Positions 1 through 6,141 of a stretch of DNA of 10,995 nt are shown here, piece by piece (the first letter of the stretch is position 1; every line of letters starts with the position of its first letter). The DNA is from Pseudomonadota bacterium (GTDB taxonomy: Bacteria > Myxococcota > Myxococcia > Myxococcales > Vulgatibacteraceae). A program made the translations under genes and the position numbers. The stretch is from positions 1 to 10,995 of the forward strand of contig JAEZJH010000509.1 in NCBI GenBank assembly GCA_023436385.1, in the 5' to 3' direction. Under the pieces are notes generated by a model. That model saw only the letters and a program-made list of their open reading frames with translations. It was not told the DNA's origin and did no database searches.

Positions 1-973
1 GCTGGATCTCCTCGGGGTGGGCCGGCCGGACCTCGACGGCGCCGGTGGCCGACTGCAGCTTGGCCTCGTTCAGCTCCTGGTCGCCCCGGACCACGGCGAT
101 CACCGGCTTCTCGTCGGCGATGTACACCAGGGTCTTCAGCTGCCGCTTGGCGCTGACGCCGAAGGGCGGCTTCTCCAGATCCTCGATGGTGCGGACGCCC
201 GGGGTGGGGAACCGCTCCGGCGCCGGCAGCCCCGGGCCGTCGGCCTCGGGCGCCACCCGGCTGGTCGCCTTCTCGGTGTTGGCGGCGTAGCCGCAGGCCG
301 GGCAGGCGGCGATGTCGTCCTCGCCGGCGTCGGTCTTCACCATGAACTCGGTGGACTGGGAGCCGCCCATCGAGCCCGAGTGGGCCTCCACCGCCACGAA
401 GGAGAGGCCGCACCGGGAGAAGATCCGGTGGTAGGCCCGCCGCTGGTGCTCGAAGGCGATGTCGAGACCCGCCCGGTCGACGTCGAACGAGTAGGCGTCC
501 TTCATGGTGAACTGCCGGACCCGGAGCAGGCCCGACTTCGGCCGGGGCTCGTCCCGGAACTTGGTCTGGATCTGGTACCAGACCTGCGGCAGCTCCCGGT
601 AGGAGCGGACGTCGTTCCGGGCGACGACCGTGAAGATCTCCTCGTGGGTCATCCCCAGGCCGTAGTCGCCGCCCTTCCGGTCCTTGAGCCGGAACATGTT
701 GGGGCCCATCACGTCCCAGCGGCCCGACTCCTGCCAGATCTCCGCCGGGTGGAGCGCCGGGAGGTAGAACTCCTGGGCCCCGACCCGCTCCATCTCCTCG
801 CGGATCACCCGCTCCACCTTGCGGAGGGAGCGGTAGGCGAGCGGCAGGTACGAGTAGATGCCGGCGCCGAGTTGGCGGATGAAACCGGCCCGAAGGAGCA
901 ACTGGTGCGACGCGACCTGCGCGTCGGCGGGCGACTCCTTGAGCGTGGGGATGAAGGCCTTCGAAAAGCGCAT
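1..973 (-). CDS. proS: Prolyl-tRNA synthetase, N-terminal part (cut by left edge)
   Basis: Class II aminoacyl-tRNA synthetase that charges tRNA-Pro with proline in the cytoplasm. The window holds the first 324 codons; bacterial ProRS is usually about 570 residues, so the anticodon-binding domain lies beyond the left edge. Visible are the typical start (MRFSKAFIPT), the motif 1 region (about 30-65), the THEE element at 109-112, motif 2 with FRDEPRPKSGLLR (139-151) and TMKDAYSF (156-163), and GSMGG at 200-204. From about 224 (CPACGYAANTEKA) the sequence enters the insertion (editing) domain of bacterial-type ProRS, where the window ends. The ATG at 973 has an AGAGGAA ribosome site three bases upstream (977-983). 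It lies 15 bases after the ispG stop, so the two are probably co-transcribed. The family call is secure. Confidence 0.96.
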   Translation of the reverse strand, partial: MRFSKAFIPTLKESPADAQVASHQLLLRAGFIRQLGAGIYSYLPLAYRSLRKVERVIREEMERVGAQEFYLPALHPAEIWQESGRWDVMGPNMFRLKDRKGGDYGLGMTHEEIFTVVARNDVRSYRELPQVWYQIQTKFRDEPRPKSGLLRVRQFTMKDAYSFDVDRAGLDIAFEHQRRAYHRIFSRCGLSFVAVEAHSGSMGGSQSTEFMVKTDAGEDDIAACPACGYAANTEKATSRVAPEADGPGLPAPERFPTPGVRTIEDLEKPPFGVSAKRQLKTLVYIADEKPVIAVVRGDQELNEAKLQSATGAVEVRPAHPEEIQ

Positions 974-988
974 GGATTCCTCTGCGGG

Positions 989-2137
989 TTACCGGCCCGC
1001 CGCCGGGTCGGTCTGGCCGACGATGGGGAGCGACCGGCGCCGCTCCTCGACGATGTTTCCGACCTCCGCGAGCAGCGCCCCCTCCAACTCCTCGGCGGCG
1101 CAGCGGCGGATCAGCTTGCCCTTCTTGAAGAGCAGGCCCACGCCCCCGTGGCCGTAGGCGATGCCGACGTCGGCCTCCCGGGCCTCGCCCGGGCCGTTCA
1201 CCTCGCAGCCCATCACCGCGACGTGGACCTCGTCCTGCACCTGGGCGAGCGCCTTCTCGATCCGCTCCGCGGCGGAGATCATGTCCACCGAGCAGCGGCC
1301 GCAAGTCGGGCAGGAGACCAGGGTGAGGCCGCCCTCCCGGAGCCCGAGGCTCTTCAGGAGCAGGGTGCCGACCTTGACCTCTTCCACCGGGTCGGCGGTG
1401 AGGGAGACGCGGATGGTGTCGCCGATGCCCTCGGCGAGGAGGATCCCCATCGCCGCCGACGACTTCACCGCGCCCTGGACCAGCGTCCCCGCCTCGGTGA
1501 CGCCGAGATGAAGCGGGTACGGGAACGTGCTCGCCGCGAGGCGGTAGGCCCGCACCATGGTGGGCACGTCGGAGGCCTTGAGGCTGATCTTGATGTCCCG
1601 GAAGTCCAGCTCCTCGAGCATCCGCACGTGCCGTGCGGCGCTCTCGACCATCGCCTCGGGGGTGGGCCCGCCGTGGCGCTCGAGGAGCTCCTTCTCCAGG
1701 GAGCCGCCGTTCACGCCGATGCGGATCGGGACGGCCCGCTCCTTCGCCGCTCGGACCACCTCGGCGACGCGCCGGGCGCTGCCGATGTTGCCGGGGTTGA
1801 GGCGCACGCCGGCGACGCCCGCCTCGATCGCCCGGAGGGCGAGGACGTGGTTGAAGTGGATGTCGGCCACCACCGGGATGGTCACCGACCGCGCGATGTC
1901 GGCGAGGTTCGCCGCCGCGTCCTCGTCGGGGACGGCGACCCGGACGATGTCGCAACCTGCCGCCTGCAGCTCCCGGCACTGGGCCACGGTGGCCTCGAGG
2001 TCCCGGGTGTCGGCGGTGGTCATCGACTGGACGGAGACCGGCGCGTCGCCGCCGATGGCGACCGCGCCCAGGCGGATCTGCCGGCAGGGCCTCCGCCCGG
2101 CCAGGGGCTTCGCGCTTTCGCTGCCGACGCCGCTCAT
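989..2137 (-). CDS. ispG: 4-hydroxy-3-methylbut-2-en-1-yl diphosphate synthase (IspG/GcpE)
   Basis: Iron-sulfur enzyme of the MEP isoprenoid pathway. It reductively opens methylerythritol cyclodiphosphate to HMBPP, the step before IspH. The protein has 382 residues, close to the E. coli length, so it is the short bacterial form. The TIM-barrel half starts with the nucleotide-free signature VSVQSMTTADT (34-44) and includes RLNPGNIG (112-119). The C-terminal cluster domain has CPTCGR (276-281) and GCEVNGPGEA (310-319), giving Cys276, Cys279, Cys311 and Glu318 as the expected [4Fe-4S] ligands. The ATG at 2137 overlaps the stop of the upstream lipoprotein gene as ATGA, and GGGAG (2146-2150) sits 8 bases upstream. 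The frame is open much further upstream, but that part is a shadow of the lipoprotein gene. The short gap to proS indicates an operon. Confidence 0.97.
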   Translation of the reverse strand: MSGVGSESAKPLAGRRPCRQIRLGAVAIGGDAPVSVQSMTTADTRDLEATVAQCRELQAAGCDIVRVAVPDEDAAANLADIARSVTIPVVADIHFNHVLALRAIEAGVAGVRLNPGNIGSARRVAEVVRAAKERAVPIRIGVNGGSLEKELLERHGGPTPEAMVESAARHVRMLEELDFRDIKISLKASDVPTMVRAYRLAASTFPYPLHLGVTEAGTLVQGAVKSSAAMGILLAEGIGDTIRVSLTADPVEEVKVGTLLLKSLGLREGGLTLVSCPTCGRCSVDMISAAERIEKALAQVQDEVHVAVMGCEVNGPGEAREADVGIAYGHGGVGLLFKKGKLIRRCAAEELEGALLAEVGNIVEERRRSLPIVGQTDPAAGR

Positions 2138-3351
2138 CTTCGAGACTCCCGGATACGACGAGGCGGCGGCCGCCTGGAGGGGCGACCGCCGCGTGGTGAC
2201 ACGCCGAGGGGGTCGGACCGTTTGTGGCCCTTCCCCTCGTGGCCGGCCTCGGCCGCGGCCGCGGGCGCCGAAGGGATGGCCACGCCGGCCCGGGTCAGCT
2301 CCTTGTCGATCACCCGCTTGAACTCCTCGAACGGCTGGGCGCCGGAGATCAGCCGGCCGTTGATGAAGAACGCCGGGGTGCCCTGAACGCCAGCCTCGGC
2401 GCCCTCCTCGAAGTTCTTCTTCACCTTCTCCGCCATCTTCCCGGAGTCGAGGCAGGCGTCGAACTTGGCCTGGTCGAGGCCGATCGCGCCGGCGTGCTTC
2501 TTCAGGTCGTCGGGGGCGAGGGCCTGCTGACTGGCAAAGAGCTTGTCGTGCATCTCCCAGAACTTGCCCTGCTCGTCGGCGCAGTGCGCGGCCTCGGCGG
2601 CCTTCGGGGCCTGCGCGTGGAACGGCAGCGGGTAGTCGCGGAAGACGACCTTGACGTTGTCGCCGTAGGTCTTCAGCACCTGCTCGATGGTGCCGTTGAC
2701 GCGGGAGCAGAACGGGCACTGGAAGTCGGAGAACTCGACGATGGTGACCGCGGCCTTGGCGCCGCCCTTGGCGGGACCGGTGGCGGCCACCTCGACCGCC
2801 GGCTCCTCCGGCTTCTCGAGCTTCAGCTCGACCTTCGCGTCGGCCTTCAGCTTGTCGACGAAGGCCATCATCGCCTGGCCCTGCTTCTGCTGGGTCAGGA
2901 ACTGCATGATGCGGGGCTTCACCTCCTCGAAGTCGGCGGAGGGCATCCGGGCCGCGTTCATGTCGAAGAAGGCCTTGGCTTCCGCTTCGGTGGCCGGCTG
3001 GGCGTTCGCCTCGACCTCGGCCTTGAGGAGCTCCTCTTCCGAGACGCCGCGCTTCTTCGCCTCGGCCTTGACCAGGCGCTCGACCACCATCTGCTCGAGG
3101 CCCTGCTCGCGGATCTTGAAGACCTGCTCGCGGTGCTCCTTCTCCATGGCACGGAGCTGGCCCATCAGCGCCTTGTCCAGCTCGGCGAGGGTGACCTTCT
3201 CGCCGTTCACCAGCGCGACCACGGTGTTCGGATCCTCGGCGGGCGCGAGGGCGCCCTTCGGGGCGTTGGGGCCGACCGAACCGGCGGTGTTGGTGCAAGC
3301 GCCGAGGAGCAGCCCGAGCGCGGGCGCGACGGCGAAGACGAGGCGTTTCAC
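2134..3351 (-). CDS. Lipoprotein with SurA-like N-terminal region and DsbA-like thioredoxin domain
   Basis: Predicted envelope thiol oxidoreductase of 405 residues. A signal peptide ends in a lipobox, LGAC (16-19), so Cys19 should be lipidated. Residues about 42-175 (VVALVNGEKVTLAELD onward, helical and charged) resemble the N-terminal chaperone region of SurA/PrsA-type proteins. No parvulin rotamase domain follows; instead residues about 200-355 form a DsbA-like thioredoxin fold with active site CPFC (212-215) and the cis-Pro loop GTPAFF (324-329). Cys257 and Cys300 match the second cysteine pair seen in many DsbA relatives. The start is GTG, with TGGAG five bases upstream (3357-3361); the ATG two bases earlier runs straight into TGA. 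The stop overlaps the ispG start. The tail from about 376 is Arg/Pro-rich with unusual codon use. Substrate and redox direction cannot be read from sequence. Confidence 0.9.
   Translation of the reverse strand: MKRLVFAVAPALGLLLGACTNTAGSVGPNAPKGALAPAEDPNTVVALVNGEKVTLAELDKALMGQLRAMEKEHREQVFKIREQGLEQMVVERLVKAEAKKRGVSEEELLKAEVEANAQPATEAEAKAFFDMNAARMPSADFEEVKPRIMQFLTQQKQGQAMMAFVDKLKADAKVELKLEKPEEPAVEVAATGPAKGGAKAAVTIVEFSDFQCPFCSRVNGTIEQVLKTYGDNVKVVFRDYPLPFHAQAPKAAEAAHCADEQGKFWEMHDKLFASQQALAPDDLKKHAGAIGLDQAKFDACLDSGKMAEKVKKNFEEGAEAGVQGTPAFFINGRLISGAQPFEEFKRVIDKELTRAGVAIPSAPAAAAEAGHEGKGHKRSDPLGVSPRGGRPSRRPPPRRIRESRR
2161..2175. other. Small GC hairpin inside the lipoprotein gene's tail
   Basis: AGGCGG (2161-2166) and CCGCCT (2170-2175) are inverted arms around a three-base loop. 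The hairpin lies just before the ispG ribosome site, in the part of the upstream gene that looks like former spacer. It could modulate ispG translation, but GC-rich DNA produces such stems easily. Confidence 0.2.
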
Positions 3352-3390
3352 ATGGGCTCCAGTGGGCGTAGTCGCCCGAAAAAGCGGTGC

Positions 3391-3419
3391 AGCTTGCGAC
3401 GAAACCCCGGGTCGGTCAA
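3391..3419 (-). promoter_or_regulatory. Candidate sigma70-type promoter for the lipoprotein-ispG-proS operon
   Basis: On the minus strand TTGACC (3414-3419) is followed after 17 bases by CAAGCT (3391-3396). The -35 box matches the consensus at five of six positions. The -10 box matches only at the second and last positions, which are the most important ones. Transcription would start near 3384, giving a leader of about 33 bases before the GTG at 3351. The location fits the head of the three-gene operon. Confidence 0.42.
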
Positions 3420-3442
3420 GGGAATGCCCGGGTTCCGGGGGA

Positions 3443-3520
3443 CCTCCCCGGGAGGCAAGGCCTCTCCGAACGGCAAGGCGCGAGGCGGCGCCGATCTTCG
3501 ATCGGGGGCCCCGCGCGGGG
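3443..3520. other. Cluster of palindromes in the trpS-lipoprotein spacer
   Basis: The 232-base spacer 3352-3583 contains CCTCCC/GGGAGG (3443-3455), GAGGC/GCCTC (3452-3464), CCGATC-TTC-GATCGG (3491-3505) and the perfect palindrome CCCCGCGCGGGG (3509-3520). None is followed by a T-run in either direction. On the trpS strand they lie 64 to about 140 bases past the trpS stop, so they may end or stabilise the trpS transcript. The alternative is chance in GC-rich spacer. Confidence 0.3.
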
Positions 3521-3583
3521 AAGCGGCAATTCGGTCTCGCCCCGGCAGAACCGCGGCCGGCCGCCGACTCCTTCCCGTCGGCC

Positions 3584-4606
3584 TCAGCTCAGCCCGCAGG
3601 CGCGCCGACACAGCTCCAGGGTCCGCCGCGCCTCCGCCCGCGCGCGCTCCGCGCCCTCGCGCAGGACCCGCTCCACCGTCTCCGGCGTACGCTCGAGCTC
3701 CTTCCGGCGGGCCCGGGCCTCGGCGAAGTGCGCCTCCAGCTTGGCGAGCAGCTCCTTCTTCGCCCCGCCGAAGCCGATCGCGCCGGTCCGGTAGCGCTGC
3801 TCCATGTCGGCGGTCTCCTCCGGCGAGGCGACCAGCTTGTAGATCGCGAAGACGGTGTCGGTGGTCGGATCGAGGGGATCGCCGAGCGGGACGGTGGAGG
3901 TCTTGATTCCCATCACCTTCTTCTTCAGCGTCGCGCCCTCGTCGAAGATCCCGATGGTGTTTCCGTAGCTCTTCGACATCTTCTGGCCGTCGACACCCGG
4001 CACCTTCTGCCCGTGCGAGAGCCGGTAGGTGGGGAGCGGGAGCAGCACCTCGCCGCCGCCGTAGGTGTTGTTGAAGTAGCCGGCCATGTCCCGGGCGAAC
4101 TCCACGTGCTGCACCTGATCCTCGCCCACCGGGACCACCGTGGAGCGATAGATCAGGATGTCGGCCGCCATCAGCACCGGGTAGGTGAAGAGGCCCACCG
4201 AGGCCGCGATCCCCTTCGCCACCTTGTCCTTGTAGGAGTGGGCCTTCTCGAGGAGGCCCGTGCCGGTGACGGTAGAGAGGAGCCAGGTCAGTTCGCAGAC
4301 CTCGGGCACGTCGCTCTGGCGGAAGAAGGTGGCCTTGGCCGGATCGAGGCCGAGGGCCAGGTAGTCGGTGGCCACGTCGCGGGTCAGCTGGCGGAGCCGC
4401 TCCGCGTCCTGCACGGTGGTCAGCGCGTGGTAGTTGGCGATGAAGTAGAAGGCCTCGCCGGGGAACTCGTGCTGGAGCGCGAGGTGCTGCGCGAGCGCGC
4501 CGAAGTAGTTGCCCAGGTGCAGGGTGCCGGAGGGCTGGACGCCGGAGAGGATGCGGGTCCTCTCGGTCCGGGTCGCCTCGCCGGCGCGGGTGGTCGGTGC
4601 CGCCAT
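3584..4606 (-). CDS. trpS: Tryptophanyl-tRNA synthetase
   Basis: Class I aminoacyl-tRNA synthetase that charges tRNA-Trp with tryptophan in the cytoplasm. The 340 residues match the compact bacterial form. The HIGH-type signature is HLGN (30-33) within SGVQPSGTLHLGNYFGA. The second signature KMSKS is at 209-213. GEDQ (161-164) belongs to the tryptophan-binding region, and FYFIANYHALT (53-63) is typical of the family. The ATG at 4606 has GGAG (4617-4620) ten bases upstream, a slightly long spacing, and about 18 poorly conserved residues precede the conserved core, so a later start cannot be fully excluded. A -10-like TAGAAT lies upstream, suggesting its own promoter rather than read-through from lpxC. 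Confidence 0.97.
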   Translation of the reverse strand: MAAPTTRAGEATRTERTRILSGVQPSGTLHLGNYFGALAQHLALQHEFPGEAFYFIANYHALTTVQDAERLRQLTRDVATDYLALGLDPAKATFFRQSDVPEVCELTWLLSTVTGTGLLEKAHSYKDKVAKGIAASVGLFTYPVLMAADILIYRSTVVPVGEDQVQHVEFARDMAGYFNNTYGGGEVLLPLPTYRLSHGQKVPGVDGQKMSKSYGNTIGIFDEGATLKKKVMGIKTSTVPLGDPLDPTTDTVFAIYKLVASPEETADMEQRYRTGAIGFGGAKKELLAKLEAHFAEARARRKELERTPETVERVLREGAERARAEARRTLELCRRACGLS

Positions 4607-4639
4607 GTGCTTCGAACTCCGGGACGAAGGTTTCGGGCC

Positions 4640-4645
4640 ATTCTA
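4640..4645 (-). promoter_or_regulatory. Candidate -10 box for trpS
   Basis: On the minus strand the hexamer TAGAAT matches TATAAT at five of six positions. It would start transcription near 4633, leaving a leader of about 27 bases that contains the GGAG ribosome site. No good -35 box lies 16-18 bases upstream, so this is a partial promoter match only. Confidence 0.35.
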
Positions 4646-4681
4646 GCCGCGGCCGCCCCAATCCGCCGGCCCTTAATGTGC

Positions 4682-4714
4682 CGAGGGCCCACCGATCGAG
4701 TCGGCAGGCCCTCG
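4682..4714 (-). terminator. Bulged hairpin after lpxC, possible terminator without U-tract
   Basis: CGAGGGCC (4682-4689) pairs perfectly with GGCCCTCG (4707-4714). Inside, CCGA (4692-4695) pairs with TCGG (4701-4704) around a five-base loop, separated from the outer stem by a symmetric CA/CA internal loop. It starts 27 bases past the lpxC stop and lies before the putative trpS -10 box, a logical place for a terminator. No T-run follows on either strand, so classical intrinsic termination is not supported. Confidence 0.4.
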
Positions 4715-4741
4715 TGGGGGAAGCAAGCTCTGCGGGGGCGC

Positions 4742-5671
4742 TTACGCGAGAGCCTCGGCGGCGGCCCAGGCCGGCACCCGGATGTCCAGCCGATCGAGCT
4801 GCCGCGGCTCCTCGACCTGGACGACCTCATAGGCGGAGGCGTCGGCGAGCACCTGGGTGATCAGCTTGTGGTTCAGCGCGTGACCGCTCTTCTTGCACAC
4901 CAGGTGGCCGATCACCGGCATCCCGGCGAGGGAGATGTCGCCCACCGAGTCGAGGATCTTGTGCCGGACGAACTCGTCGGGGAAGCGGAGGCCGTCCGGA
5001 TTGAGGATCGAGAAGTCGTCGATGACGATGGCGTTCTCGATCGAGCCACCGCGGGCGAGGCCCATCGACTTCATCATCTCCACTTCCTTGAGGAAGCCGA
5101 AGGTCCGGGCCCGGGCGATCTCCCGGTAGAAGGCCCGGTCGGAGACGTCGAGGCGGTAGCTCTGGTTGGAGATCAGCGGGTGCGCGAAGTCGATGGTGAA
5201 GGAGATCGACAGCTGCGGGGCCGGGAGCAGACGGGCCTCCTTGTCACCCTCGACCACCTTCACCGGCTTCCGGATCACCAGGAAACGCTTGGTCGCCTTC
5301 TGCTGCTCGATGCCGGCCGAGAGGATCAGGTAGGCGAACGGCGCCGCCGACCCGTCCATGATCGGGACCTCGGGGCCGGAGACCTCGACCCGGCAGTTGT
5401 CGATGCCGAGGCCGGCCAGCGCCGAGAGGAGGTGCTCGACCGTGCCGACGCGGACCCCGTCCTTGCCGAGGGTCGTCGCCAGGCGGGTGTCCACCACGAA
5501 CTCCGCCCGCGCCGGGATCTCCACCGGCGTCGGCAGGTCGGTCCGCACGAAGACGATCCCGGTGTCGGCGGGCGCGGGCAGCAGCGCGAGGTCGATCCGG
5601 GCGCCCGAGTGGAGGCCCACCCCCGTGCAGGAAACCCGGCTCTTCAGCGTCCGCTGGCTCAGCTGGCTCAT
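4742..5671 (-). CDS. lpxC: UDP-3-O-acyl-N-acetylglucosamine deacetylase (LpxC)
   Basis: Zinc amidase that catalyses the committed step of lipid A synthesis, removing the acetyl group from UDP-3-O-acyl-GlcNAc at the cytoplasmic face of the inner membrane. The 309 residues equal the usual length. The start QRTLKSRVSCTGVGLHSG (6-23) is characteristic. VEHLLSAL (78-85) holds the catalytic Glu79 and zinc ligand His80. RHKILD (236-241) gives zinc ligands His237 and Asp241, and SGHALNH (262-268 region) gives catalytic His264. MDGSAAPF (105-112) is the conserved substrate-loop motif. The ATG at 5671 is chosen because the conserved core begins within a few residues; GGAG lies very close upstream and a second GGAG lies further away. 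It appears monocistronic, with a long leader. Its presence shows an LPS-bearing outer membrane. Confidence 0.97.
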   Translation of the reverse strand: MSQLSQRTLKSRVSCTGVGLHSGARIDLALLPAPADTGIVFVRTDLPTPVEIPARAEFVVDTRLATTLGKDGVRVGTVEHLLSALAGLGIDNCRVEVSGPEVPIMDGSAAPFAYLILSAGIEQQKATKRFLVIRKPVKVVEGDKEARLLPAPQLSISFTIDFAHPLISNQSYRLDVSDRAFYREIARARTFGFLKEVEMMKSMGLARGGSIENAIVIDDFSILNPDGLRFPDEFVRHKILDSVGDISLAGMPVIGHLVCKKSGHALNHKLITQVLADASAYEVVQVEEPRQLDRLDIRVPAWAAAEALA

Positions 5672-5770
5672 GTCTCCGTCGACTCCGTTCGGGCATCTAC
5701 CCGGGTGTCATCCGCTCTGAAGCTCGCCCGGGGGACTGCTAGCAAGCGACGTGCCCACTGCTCGTCCCCT

Positions 5771-5830
5771 CCCCCGCATTCGGGGACTCCCCCTCGCAAC
5801 CGCCCGACTTCACGTCCTGTTTCCGGGCGG
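5771..5830 (-). promoter_or_regulatory. Hairpin-rich segment of the putative lpxC leader
   Basis: In the minus-strand transcript, CCGCCCG and CGGGCGG (5824-5830 with 5800-5806) form a seven-base-pair stem with a 17-base loop. Downstream of it, one C-tract (complement of 5782-5785) can pair either with the preceding G-tract (5789-5793) or with the following one (5771-5775, around loop AATG). The two pairings exclude each other. This may be a regulatory leader structure, but low-complexity G/C tracts could give it by chance. Confidence 0.25.
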
Positions 5831-5841
5831 CCGGACGCGGT

Positions 5842-5877
5842 GGGGCGAGATTTTAACGCCCCGCGGAGCCCCCGCAA
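5842..5877 (-). promoter_or_regulatory. Candidate lpxC promoter with -10 box inside an inverted repeat
   Basis: On the minus strand TTGCGG (5872-5877), a 16-base spacer and TAAAAT (5850-5855) resemble a sigma70 promoter; the -10 box matches five of six positions. GGGGCG (5842-5847) and CGCCCC (5857-5862) form six-base inverted arms that bracket the -10 box exactly, as an operator might. The start point near 5843 would give a leader of roughly 170 bases before lpxC. Confidence 0.4.
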
Positions 5878-6076
5878 CACATTCGAGCCGACGGATTTCG
5901 CGACATCGCTGTCATACTTCGCGATGCCGCCGCAGCCGCCCTACCTCGCCGCCCTCGCTCCGCACCACTCGCCGGACGAGGGCCCGGCCTCGGGGCCGGC
6001 TTCCGCGTCGAGGTCGAAAACCGCCAGCAACCACCGGGAGTTGGGCCGGTTCCCGGTCCAAAACGGCGCGGGACGG

Positions 6077-6082
6077 TATAAC
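6077..6082 (+). promoter_or_regulatory. Candidate -10 box for the rhomboid gene
   Basis: TATAAC matches the -10 consensus at five of six positions and stands out in very GC-rich DNA. Transcription would begin near 6089, about 53 bases before the TTG start at 6142. The -35 region is weak: GGTCCA with a 16-base spacer matches only at the last two positions. Confidence 0.4.
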
Positions 6083-6132
6083 AAACCCCGTCCGACCCGC
6101 AAGCGGCCGCCCGCGGTCGCCCTCCTGCCCAC

Positions 6133-6137
6133 GAGGA
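6133..6137 (+). promoter_or_regulatory. Ribosome binding site that decides the TTG start of the rhomboid gene
   Basis: GAGGA lies four bases before the TTG at 6142. No ATG or GTG lies in frame near the first conserved residues, so this site supports TTG as the start. Confidence 0.6.
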
Positions 6138-6141
6138 CGCC

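Larger units (their letters stand above)
5672..6141. other. 470-base divergent intergenic region between lpxC and the rhomboid gene
   Basis: No convincing gene is seen here; open frames on both strands have weaker G/C bias at third positions than real neighbours. The region holds a candidate lpxC promoter within an inverted repeat, a candidate rhomboid promoter, and hairpins in the lpxC leader: CCGCCCG/CGGGCGG (5800-5806 and 5824-5830) and mutually exclusive G/C-tract stems at 5771-5793. Small palindromes TGCTAGCA (5737-5744) and ACCCGGGT (5699-5706) are also present. Confidence 0.6.

Noticed and set aside
17..2386. Plus-strand open frame of 789 codons across proS, ispG and the lipoprotein gene
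   Set aside because: It is antisense to three clear genes; its His/Arg/Gly/Leu-rich product shows no family features. Long antisense frames are expected at this GC content.
2138..3298. N-terminal extension of ispG through the lipoprotein gene
   Set aside because: It is the shadow frame of a clear lipoprotein gene; the ATG at 2137 has a ribosome site and the usual IspG length.
3348..4661. Minus-strand open frame of 437 codons overlapping trpS
   Set aside because: It is in a different frame from trpS, Arg/Pro/Gly-rich, without motifs; trpS explains the region.
5668..5880. 70-codon minus-strand frame that overlaps the lpxC start as ATGA, possibly a leader peptide
   Set aside because: About a third of its codons end in A or T, unlike real genes here; it has no recognisable motif, starts with GTG without a clear ribosome site and overlaps the putative promoter. 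The ATGA is probably coincidence.
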